This document shows positions 57,136-64,000 of a stretch of DNA of 64,000 nt, one piece after another (positions within the stretch are counted from its first letter, which is position 1; every line of letters begins with the position of its first letter). The stretch spans positions 58,939 through 122,938 of the forward strand of contig DDUV01000032.1 of the NCBI GenBank assembly GCA_002344975.1, written 5' to 3'. This DNA comes from Saprospiraceae bacterium UBA2329. Lineage in GTDB: Bacteria > Bacteroidota > Bacteroidia > Chitinophagales > Saprospiraceae. The notes under the pieces are model-generated. The model searched no databases, was not told the DNA's origin, and worked only from the letters and a program-made list of their open reading frames with translations. The translations under genes were made by a program, and so were the position numbers.

Positions 57136-58302
57136 ATGGATATTTACACCCAAAAGTCTCGTTGGAAACTCTATCTCGGCATTGCAGGGGCGCTCATCGT
57201 GCTTATTTCGCTGGTTTACACCACCATGCTCACCAATCGCTTAGCGCTTGAAGAGCGCAACAAAGTCAACATCATCCTCAAAGCACAGGAAGAAATGGCC
57301 AAAGAACCTGGCGAAGATTGCATTCCTTGCCTGAGCTGCATGGAAACTAACTTTTATCTGGATGTAATACAGTCGAATAAAACTATTCCTATGATATTGG
57401 TGGGAAGCGACGGTATGATTCAGGATGCAGTCAATATGGGAACAGACGACCCTGCCTCGTGGGAGAAGCAGCTCAAAAAAATGCAGGAATCAGACCTTAA
57501 GCCCATTCAGGGGCTGGATTTTGCTCTATATTACAGCGAATCCAACATCCTCAAGCAATTGCGCTTTTTCCCTCTTATCCAACTCCTGCTCATCGCGGCC
57601 TTTGTGGCGATGGGCTATGTGGGCTTCAGCAATGCCCGCCGCGCCGAACAAAACCGCGTGTGGGTAGGCATGGCCAAAGAAACCGCCCACCAACTCGGCA
57701 CGCCCATTTCGGCCATCATGGCATGGATAGAGCACCTGCAACTCGTGCTGGAAGAACATACCGATACGGAAGACGTACTGCTGGAACTGAACAAAGATGT
57801 CAATCGCCTGCAACTCGTTGCCGACCGCTTCTCCAAAATAGGTTCCGCGCCGGTACTTGATACGGTCAATATTTATGACGAATTAGAGGAATGCCGCTCG
57901 TACATGCAAAAACGCGCCTCCCGCAGGGTCAACTTCCATTTTCCCGACCCGGCTTCCTCGCCTGCGCTTTCCGTGCCGCTCAATCCGCCGCTGTTTGACT
58001 GGGTGATCGAAAACCTGTTGCGCAATGCCTTAGATGCCATGGACGGCCAGGGCAGCATCAGCGCCGAAGTGACGGAGGATGACCGCTATGTCAGCATTTT
58101 GATTACCGATACCGGCAAGGGCATTCCCACCTCCAAATTCAAAACGGTATTTGAACCCGGCTTTACCACCAAAAAACGAGGCTGGGGCCTGGGGCTGTCA
58201 TTGACCAAGCGCATCATCGAAGACTACCACAAAGGCAGGATATTTGTCAAATGGTCGGAAGAAGGCAAAGGCACAACGTTTTGCATTCAGTTGCCCAAGT
58301 AG
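57136..58302 (+). CDS. Sensor histidine kinase
   Basis: 388 residues from the ATG at 57136 (MDIYTQKSRWKLYLGIAGAL); an ATG at 57079 would add 19 residues with no clear role. Two membrane helices (about 13-35 and 140-160) enclose a small extracytoplasmic domain with a CIPCLSC motif. The HisKA box is AKETAHQLGTPISAIM with phosphorylated His185. The ATPase domain has the N box (ENLLRNALDAM), G1 (ITDTGKGIP), F and G2 boxes (FEPGFTTKKRGWGLGLSL). No response regulator is adjacent, so it is an orphan in this window. The Cys pair may sense redox or bind metal; that is speculative. Confidence 0.9.
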   Translation: MDIYTQKSRWKLYLGIAGALIVLISLVYTTMLTNRLALEERNKVNIILKAQEEMAKEPGEDCIPCLSCMETNFYLDVIQSNKTIPMILVGSDGMIQDAVNMGTDDPASWEKQLKKMQESDLKPIQGLDFALYYSESNILKQLRFFPLIQLLLIAAFVAMGYVGFSNARRAEQNRVWVGMAKETAHQLGTPISAIMAWIEHLQLVLEEHTDTEDVLLELNKDVNRLQLVADRFSKIGSAPVLDTVNIYDELEECRSYMQKRASRRVNFHFPDPASSPALSVPLNPPLFDWVIENLLRNALDAMDGQGSISAEVTEDDRYVSILITDTGKGIPTSKFKTVFEPGFTTKKRGWGLGLSLTKRIIEDYHKGRIFVKWSEEGKGTTFCIQLPK

Positions 58303-58377
58303 TCCATTTCTGGGCATGTACATCTGCTACAAAAATAATTTCACGGTCTCTCGTAAAATATATGATTGGGAATGAGC

Positions 58378-58385
58378 TACCTTTG
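58378..58385 (+). promoter_or_regulatory. -7 promoter element for the GT2 gene, long leader
   Basis: TACCTTTG fits TAnnTTTG. The start codon lies 193 nt downstream at 58579. The 58303-58578 gap holds no other recognisable element. Confidence 0.42.
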
Positions 58386-58578
58386 CAGCGAATTTTCATT
58401 GGTACATTATGTAAAAAAAAACGAGTACCGATGAGCGGTTCCGGTCTTAAAAACGTTTGATACATGAGGGCGATCATCTGGAAACGCCCATGAACGAGTT
58501 TAAAATATTACACACGTTTTTTGCGCTTCCCGTGCCTATTGCCCTAAGCGAGCGATAAAGAGTAAAACTTCACAAACA

Positions 58579-60180
58579 ATGTCAGCAATGGCTTTCGCCT
58601 CCTTGGCGATCTACACCGGTGCACTGGTGTTCATTACCATCTACTGTGTACTTCAGTTCGATCTGTTGTACCATTACAAAAAAAGCAAAAAACAGGCCGC
58701 AGGCGCCTCACCGGGGCAGGATAATGCCGTGAAGCAGAAGGCTGTAGCCCAGTTAGCCTTAGCCGGAGATGATTCCGGTGCTACTGCCTTTCCCTCCGCT
58801 GCCGATATGAGTATGAGCGAGGACGAACGCAACAAAGAATACCCTTTCGTGACGGTTCAGTTGCCGCTGTACAACGAAATGTACGTCACCGAGCGCCTCA
58901 TTGACTGCATTGCTCAGTTTGACTATCCGACAGATCGCTTTGAAATTCACGTCCTTGACGATTCTACCGACGAAACGCAGGAAGTAGTGCGCCGCAAAGT
59001 GGAAGAGTACAAGGCCAAGGGCTTGCAGATAGAGCAGGTGCGCCGCAAAGAGCGCAAAGGCTACAAGGCCGGCGCCCTCAAAGACGGCATGGAGGTGGCG
59101 CGCGGCGAATTCATGGCCATTTTTGATGCCGACTTTCTGCCACGTCCGGATTTTCTCAAAAACACGATCCCGCATTTCCGCGACCCGGAGATCGGCGTGG
59201 TGCAAACCCGCTGGGAACACCTCAACGAAGACTACTCGCTTATCACGCAATTGCAGGCGCTCCAGCTCAACGTACACTTCACGGTAGAGCAGCGCGGGCG
59301 CATGGCAGGCGGCATGTTGCTACAGTTCAACGGCACAGCGGGCGTATGGCGTCGCAAGGCCATCGAAGATGCCGGCGGCTGGGAGGCCGATACCCTCACT
59401 GAAGACTTCGACCTGAGTATTCGCGCACAACTCAAAGGCTGGAAAATCAAGTTTTTGGAAGAAATCGGCTCGCCCGCAGAATTGCCGGTAGAGATGAACG
59501 CCCTCAAGTCGCAGCAATTCCGCTGGATGAAAGGCGGCGCCGAAACGGCCAAAAAAATGCTGCCGGTAGTATGGCATTCGCCGCTGTCGCGCTGGAAAAA
59601 ATTCCATGCTACCATGCACCTGCTGGGCAGCACCATTTTCCTGTTTGTACTCACGGCCTCCATTGCCAGTGTGCCGCTGCTGTATTTCCTCGGTGAGCTG
59701 ATAGCAGGCGGGTTCAACAAAAATTCCTTTGCTTACTTTATGATCGGCATGTTGTCCATCATATCCATCTATTATGTGGCCAACTTGCAATCGGAAGCGC
59801 AGCGCAAAAACGAACCGTTCTCCAAATCCGTCTATCGCTTCATTTTGCACTTCCCTCTGTTCCTTTCGCTGTCTATGGGTATGGCGCTGCACAATTCCCG
59901 CGCCGTTCTTCAGGGCTATCTTGGCAAAAAATCTGCCTTTGTGCGCACCCCCAAATTCAATATTTTAGACAAAAAACAAGACAGCGTCAAAGGCAAGTAC
60001 ATGATGCGCAAATTGGAATGGACCACCATCGGCGAGGGCTTGTTGGCCTTGTACTTTCTGGGGGCGGTGGCACTGGCGTTTTATGTTCAAAACACTACCT
60101 TTCTGGTGTTTCACCTCATGTTGGCCTTTGGCTACAGCACCATATTTTTCTATACGCTCAGGCATCGTAGCCTGGGGTGA
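58579..60180 (+). CDS. Processive family 2 glycosyltransferase (cellulose synthase-like/CslA-like)
   Basis: 533 residues. One N-terminal membrane helix (TGALVFITIYCVLQFDLLY), a linker of about 70 residues, then a GT2 domain: VTVQLPLYNEMYVTERLIDC, VLDDSTDETQ (first Asp), FDADFLPRPD (DxD), TLTEDFDLSIR (TED) and QQFRWMKGGAE (Q-x-x-R-W). At least four C-terminal membrane helices follow. The order and motifs match processive synthases that extend a beta-linked chain and export it. The product cannot be told. It probably has its own promoter (58378). Confidence 0.88.
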   Translation: MSAMAFASLAIYTGALVFITIYCVLQFDLLYHYKKSKKQAAGASPGQDNAVKQKAVAQLALAGDDSGATAFPSAADMSMSEDERNKEYPFVTVQLPLYNEMYVTERLIDCIAQFDYPTDRFEIHVLDDSTDETQEVVRRKVEEYKAKGLQIEQVRRKERKGYKAGALKDGMEVARGEFMAIFDADFLPRPDFLKNTIPHFRDPEIGVVQTRWEHLNEDYSLITQLQALQLNVHFTVEQRGRMAGGMLLQFNGTAGVWRRKAIEDAGGWEADTLTEDFDLSIRAQLKGWKIKFLEEIGSPAELPVEMNALKSQQFRWMKGGAETAKKMLPVVWHSPLSRWKKFHATMHLLGSTIFLFVLTASIASVPLLYFLGELIAGGFNKNSFAYFMIGMLSIISIYYVANLQSEAQRKNEPFSKSVYRFILHFPLFLSLSMGMALHNSRAVLQGYLGKKSAFVRTPKFNILDKKQDSVKGKYMMRKLEWTTIGEGLLALYFLGAVALAFYVQNTTFLVFHLMLAFGYSTIFFYTLRHRSLG

Positions 60181-60310
60181 TTGGCGGGGGCTGAAACACA
60201 AAGTGTACATTCTCCAACAGAATTAAGTGGTGGGGATATCGCCTGTTTGGCTTGCTTTGCCTTTTAGAGCGGGGTTGTGGTATTAATTCACATCAACAAA
60301 GACATGTCAA

Positions 60311-60982
60311 ATGATTAAAATGTTGTTGTCATTGCTGGTACTCTTATGTTTTGGAGCAGCCCAGGGACAAGATTATTCCTGCCGGATAAAGACTTCTGAA
60401 GGAAGGACTCTATACATTCATACAGAGAATAAATTTGAAATAGATGAAAGCGGGTTTGGAAGGGAAGGCATTCATGTGGAGACGAACAATGGAGAAATCC
60501 AAAGGTTCTCCAAAGGTAAATACATGATAAAACCCAATTCTATGGGGGATTGTGTAATCTCCATTTACAATAAGGAGAAATCAAAGAAGATTCATTCAGA
60601 GCTGTTTTTTGTCGTTTATTCGGTACAACCTGTAATCATCCCTGTTTTTTATTCTCAGGAGTATCAAATGACTGACAACGAAATACCTATAGACAGGCTC
60701 GAAGATTTACGAGGATTCTCGACAATGGTATATAGTCGTAATCAAATTATCTTTTTAGTTGAAGAAATGAAATTGATAATACGATCAAAAAAGAAGGGAG
60801 AATTCGAGTTTGTCACCAATGGAAATCTGAGCAAAGAAATTAAAGCGAAGATAAACTCACTCGATAAAGGCGATTTAATCTTGTTAAAAAATATTATGAT
60901 AAAATCCGTTACTGATTACGAACGAAACAGCACCCCCGACCAGATATTCAAAATACAGCCAACAGTGTATTTTGTGAAATAG
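60311..60982 (+). CDS. Secreted hypothetical protein with GldM-C-like end, AT-rich
   Basis: 223 residues with a signal peptide (MIKMLLSLLVLLCFGAAQGQ). Residues about 25-110 alternate strands (YSCRIKTSEGRTLYIHTENK). The C-terminal ~70 residues (LSKEIKAKINSLDKGDLILL ... IQPTVYFVK) resemble the end of GldM-type domains, where a helix before a final strand pair is typical. There is no anchoring helix. The gene is more AT-rich than its neighbours, suggesting a different history. GldM forms the T9SS motor with GldL; a free secreted module would be unusual. The domain call is by eye. Confidence 0.5.
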   Translation: MIKMLLSLLVLLCFGAAQGQDYSCRIKTSEGRTLYIHTENKFEIDESGFGREGIHVETNNGEIQRFSKGKYMIKPNSMGDCVISIYNKEKSKKIHSELFFVVYSVQPVIIPVFYSQEYQMTDNEIPIDRLEDLRGFSTMVYSRNQIIFLVEEMKLIIRSKKKGEFEFVTNGNLSKEIKAKINSLDKGDLILLKNIMIKSVTDYERNSTPDQIFKIQPTVYFVK

Positions 60983-61296
60983 CCAAGCATCCATCCAAGG
61001 GAGCCCCTTCCATGAGATAAGAAGAAAATGCCTGCCAACAGACCTTTGTTGGCCTTACTCCGCATTTTCCGGGAACAATCTGTCACTTACCTTGTTGTTA
61101 TGGCATCAATGCTTTGAATAAAGATTGTAATGCTATCGTTTATTTGTGAGTAATCTTTTTCCAAAGATCATTTTTTACGAATCGGCAAGGCTGTAAGGCC
61201 ATTATACTGCCGATTTCGCATGGTGACTGAGGCTTTTGAGGAGAGGTACAATAGTATCTCTCCTTTTTTATTTAGTTTTGCTGCAAAGTCTCCACC
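60983..61296. other. 314-bp gap with a structured leader before the SulP gene
   Basis: No gene is visible. From 61181 to 61214 ATCGGCA...TGCCGAT can pair (7 bp, with a 20-nt loop). From 61240 to 61263 GGAGAGGTAC-AATA-GTATCTCTCC forms a 10-bp stem with one G-T pair, followed by six Ts. Confidence 0.5.
61240..61269 (+). terminator. Hairpin with T-tract 27 nt before the SulP start
   Basis: A 10-bp stem and TTTTTT run make a good intrinsic terminator, but it lies just before a start codon. TAGTTTTG (61273-61280) right after it fits the -7 consensus, so the hairpin may end upstream transcription, or act as an attenuator. Confidence 0.55.
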
Positions 61297-62985
61297 ATGA
61301 AATTCAACACAGGTTTTGATCTCAAACACCTGCGCGGCGACCTGTTTGGCGGCATCACCGCGGGTATCGTGGCGCTGCCGCTGGCTTTGGCGTTCGGTGC
61401 ACAAACTGAACTCGGCGCCATTGCAGGTTTGTACGGCGCCATTGCGCTCGGTTTTTTTGCAGCGCTTTTCGGCGGCACACCGGTACAAATCAGCGGCCCT
61501 ACTGCCCCCATGACAGTTGTTTCTGCGGTCATCATTGCCGAATCAACTCAACGTGCGGGCAGTTTGCAGGAAGCTATTCCCTTAGTATTGGCCGTTTTTT
61601 TTGTTGCCGGCCTGTTGCAGGTGCTTATGGGCGTATTCCGTATCGGAAAGTACATTCGCTACATTCCTTACCCGGTGGTATCGGGGTTTATGAGCGGTAT
61701 CGGGGTCATTATCATCATTGGGCAGATTTTTCCGCTTTTCGGGGCGATGACCCCTACCGGAGGCTCGTTGGCCGTATTGAAGAGTTTGGACGATTTGCCC
61801 CGTGTTATTGACTGGGAGGCCGTAGTGTTGTCCATTATTGCCGTGGTATTGGTTTATTTTTCTCCGCGCATCATCAAAGCCGTGCCGAGTACGCTCATTG
61901 CTTTGCTGGGAGTTTCACTGCTGGGCTATCTCGTGTTTCGCGGAGAGGTGGGTCTCATCAGCGACAGCAGCGGCGGCAAAATGCCCAGCGGCGTACCCAC
62001 CTTGCACCTCCATTTTTTTGCCCCCTTGCTGGTACCCGCCAACTGGAAACTCATTTTGGAATATGCAGCCACGTTGGCAGCGCTGGGCGCTATTGACACG
62101 CTTCTTACTTCGGTAGTAGCCGACAATATCACCAAAACCAAACACGACAGCAACCAAGAATTGGTGGGACAGGGCATCGGCAATATGGCGGCGGCGTTCA
62201 TTGCAGGATTGCCCGGTGCGGGCGCTACCATGCGAACCGTCATCAATGCCAATTCAGGTGGCAAAACAAGGCTCTCCGGCATCGTCGCGGCGTTGCTGTT
62301 GTTGGCCATTCTGTTGGGCATGGGGCCTTTGGTAGGACAGGTTCCCACAGCGGTACTGGCAGGCATTTTGCTCACTGTGGGTATCGGCATCATAGATTAC
62401 AAAGGCATACGGAATATCAGGGCCATCCCTCGCAGCGATGCCATTATTATGATGGCGGTTCTTGTTCTCACGGTGTTCGTCGGCCTGCTGGAGGCGGTAG
62501 CCATCGGTATGTTGCTGGCTTCTATTCTTTTTATGAAAGCCATTTCCGACGTGGTAGAACATCGAACCGTATCGGCGCCTCTGACAAGTTATTCCTCGGA
62601 AATTCCCTGGAACGACGAGATCGGCCTGCTGGAAAAAGTAGGCAGTAAGGTGTATATCAAGCACTTGGACGGGCCGTTGTTTTTTGGTTTTGCTTCTCGT
62701 TTCCAGGAAATGTCCAAAGTAATGCCCGGCGTGAAAGTCGTGGTTTTTAGAATGAAAAAAGTACCCTATATTGACCAATCCGGTATGCTGGCCATGGAAG
62801 AAGCTGTCCTCGACTTACAACGGCAAGGCATCACAGTCGCCATGACCGGGCTTCAGCAACAGCCCAAAGCCATGTTGGAGGGCATCAAGCTCATTCCTAA
62901 TATACTGCCCAACCATTTGGTGTTTAAAAATTTTGATGCCTGCGCGGATTGGCTGCGCGAATTCTGCACTGCCGAGACAGCATGA
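61297..62985 (+). CDS. SulP-family anion transporter with STAS domain
   Basis: 562 residues. The membrane part has about 12 hydrophobic segments with SulP signatures (FGGITAGIVALPLALAFG, GLYGAIALGFFAALFGGTP, QISGPTAPMTVVSAVII). The C-terminal STAS domain covers about 450-560 (VVFRMKKVPYIDQSGMLAME). SulP proteins move sulfate, bicarbonate or dicarboxylates; the cargo here is unknown. No carbonic anhydrase or sulfate-assimilation gene is adjacent. The next gene (a GHMP kinase) starts 64 bp later and may share the transcript. Confidence 0.92.
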   Translation: MKFNTGFDLKHLRGDLFGGITAGIVALPLALAFGAQTELGAIAGLYGAIALGFFAALFGGTPVQISGPTAPMTVVSAVIIAESTQRAGSLQEAIPLVLAVFFVAGLLQVLMGVFRIGKYIRYIPYPVVSGFMSGIGVIIIIGQIFPLFGAMTPTGGSLAVLKSLDDLPRVIDWEAVVLSIIAVVLVYFSPRIIKAVPSTLIALLGVSLLGYLVFRGEVGLISDSSGGKMPSGVPTLHLHFFAPLLVPANWKLILEYAATLAALGAIDTLLTSVVADNITKTKHDSNQELVGQGIGNMAAAFIAGLPGAGATMRTVINANSGGKTRLSGIVAALLLLAILLGMGPLVGQVPTAVLAGILLTVGIGIIDYKGIRNIRAIPRSDAIIMMAVLVLTVFVGLLEAVAIGMLLASILFMKAISDVVEHRTVSAPLTSYSSEIPWNDEIGLLEKVGSKVYIKHLDGPLFFGFASRFQEMSKVMPGVKVVVFRMKKVPYIDQSGMLAMEEAVLDLQRQGITVAMTGLQQQPKAMLEGIKLIPNILPNHLVFKNFDACADWLREFCTAETA

Positions 62986-63049
62986 GAACAACTGCCGAAT
63001 AATGAACAAAATATGGATGCCGATCATTTTGTGGGCATAATCTCACACC

Positions 63050-63934
63050 ATGCGCACATACCCTGCCAAAGTTCTTTTGTTCGGCGAGCATATTCTGCTG
63101 CGCGGCGCGGCGGCGCTCGCTGCACCCTTGCATTTGTATGGCGGCCAATGGCAATTCGGCTCTGATTCCGGCCAACAATTTCGCCTCCGCGAATGGGTGG
63201 AGTATCTGCTACAATTGCCTTGCGATTTCCGCCTTGCCGCTTTTAAAGACGACCTCGAAGCAGGCTTGTTTTTTCAGTCCGACATCCCCACCGGATACGG
63301 CCTGGGTAGTTCCGGCGCCCTGTGTGCTGCTGCCTACGAACGCTATGCCAATCAGCCCATAGCGCGCCATGATGCCTCGCTCCTGCCCGAACTCCGTAAC
63401 ATCCTGGCGGCAATGGAGAGCTTCTTTCACGGCGCCAGTTCTGGTATTGATCCATTGGTATCCTATCTGAATCAGCCTCTGTTGCTGCGCCCCGACGGCG
63501 CCTTAGATGCAGTACAAGTGCCTGCTTTGCCGCCGGGAATGACTTTGTTTTTGCTCGACAGCCGCCGCACGCGCTCTACCGGGCCTATGGTGCAGTATTT
63601 CCGGCAGCGCTGCGAAGACCCCGCCTTTGAAACACTGATGCGCACCGAACTGCTTGATGTTTCTGATGCTGCCGTGTCTGCCTGGTTGGATCATCGCATG
63701 GAGGATTTCAGCCGGCATTTTCAGTGCATCAGCCAGTTTCAGGCACAACACCTGGCGCCCATGATTCCCGATGAGGTGTTGCAAATATGGCAGGAAGGCA
63801 ATGCAAGGGGCGCTTTTTCGCTCAAACTTTGCGGCGCCGGTGGCGGGGGCGTTTTTCTGGGGCTGGCTTTCACTCCCTTATTCGAGCATGAAGGTTGGAT
63901 AGGAGATTTTCCCTGCCATGTTTTGGCTGTCTGA
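63050..63934 (+). CDS. GHMP kinase, mevalonate kinase-like
   Basis: 294 residues. The GHMP motif is DIPTGYGLGSSGALCAAA (about 78-95). MESFFHGASSGIDPLVSY resembles the second motif of mevalonate kinases, and LKLCGAGGGGVFLGL is the third (G-A-G-G-G). The N-terminus MRTYPAKVLLFGEHILLRG is typical. It uses ATP to phosphorylate a small alcohol; mevalonate is the leading guess. No other mevalonate-pathway gene is present. It lies 64 bp after the SulP gene. Confidence 0.82.
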   Translation: MRTYPAKVLLFGEHILLRGAAALAAPLHLYGGQWQFGSDSGQQFRLREWVEYLLQLPCDFRLAAFKDDLEAGLFFQSDIPTGYGLGSSGALCAAAYERYANQPIARHDASLLPELRNILAAMESFFHGASSGIDPLVSYLNQPLLLRPDGALDAVQVPALPPGMTLFLLDSRRTRSTGPMVQYFRQRCEDPAFETLMRTELLDVSDAAVSAWLDHRMEDFSRHFQCISQFQAQHLAPMIPDEVLQIWQEGNARGAFSLKLCGAGGGGVFLGLAFTPLFEHEGWIGDFPCHVLAV

Positions 63935-64000
63935 AAAGTAAGGTTTAAAACAGCAAACCTGCCGGCGCACACTACGAAGTAGTGGGGCAAAAATAAAGTG

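Noticed and set aside
55910..63934. KAS III-like enzyme and GHMP kinase as parts of a mevalonate pathway cluster
   Set aside because: They are 6 kb apart with unrelated genes between, and the KAS III-like protein has a Cys-His-Asn triad and no HMG-CoA-synthase features.
1..64000. tRNA, rRNA, tmRNA and CRISPR loci
   Set aside because: I looked for tRNA T-loop words, rRNA core words and spaced repeats and saw none; a covariance-model search would be needed to be sure.

Overview
The window looks like a chromosomal segment of a fairly GC-rich Bacteroidota, most probably a Saprospiria/Saprospirales relative. The evidence is two large secreted metalloproteases with C-terminal type IX secretion (T9SS) sorting domains, Bacteroidota -7 boxes (TAnnTTTG) ahead of many genes, families largely confined to this phylum (DUF3667, DUF4292, GldM-like modules), and several secreted caspase-like proteins with WD40 or TPR repeats. 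The genus cannot be fixed from sequence alone. I found no rRNA, tRNA, CRISPR array or intact insertion sequence.

Layout. 0-3.6 kb: a cut-off Rpn-type nuclease gene and an M43 metalloprotease. 3.7-14.2 kb: an RsmF-like rRNA methyltransferase, a DUF3667 membrane protein with a partner, an aldehyde dehydrogenase, a four-helix-bundle (23S intervening-sequence-type) gene between inverted simple-repeat arrays, an NRDE/TANGO2 protein, PaaZ and a GT-C glycosyltransferase. 14.5-19.4 kb: mutS, then an AT-rich island with three genes of unknown function and a ~140-bp direct repeat. 19.5-23.3 kb: ECF sigma factor, putative anti-sigma factor and a secreted caspase/TPR protein. 23.4-27.8 kb: M36 metalloprotease and an alpha/beta hydrolase. 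28.0-41.9 kb: the most unusual region, with an Rpn remnant, a collapsed WD40-caspase pseudogene, two full WD40-caspases, a trypsin-like protease, two tandem HExxH/TPR proteins and a FecR-like repeat protein, all on one strand and all with signal peptides. 42.0-51.5 kb: a GldM-like lipoprotein, a nucleotidyltransferase, a TPR protein, a DUF4292 lipoprotein, an EnvC-like M23 protein, HflX, an M29 aminopeptidase and a degenerate DnaQ-like protein. 51.6-55.5 kb: a four-gene biotin-dependent Na+-pumping decarboxylase operon (carboxyltransferase, OadG-like, biotin carrier, beta subunit). 55.9-64 kb: a KAS III-like enzyme, a sensor histidine kinase, a processive GT2, a secreted GldM-C-like protein, a SulP anion transporter and a GHMP kinase.

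The intergenic DNA is as notable as the genes. It carries several dispersed short-element families: perfect inverted repeats, an 82-bp palindromic element present twice, two ~150-bp elements with a shared core but different arms, and mixed arrays built from a small set of words. One array lies in frame inside the rRNA methyltransferase gene, and two opposed arrays flank the four-helix-bundle gene. The two strongest candidates for something undescribed are this repeat/four-helix-bundle cassette and the secreted WD40-caspase/protease cluster.
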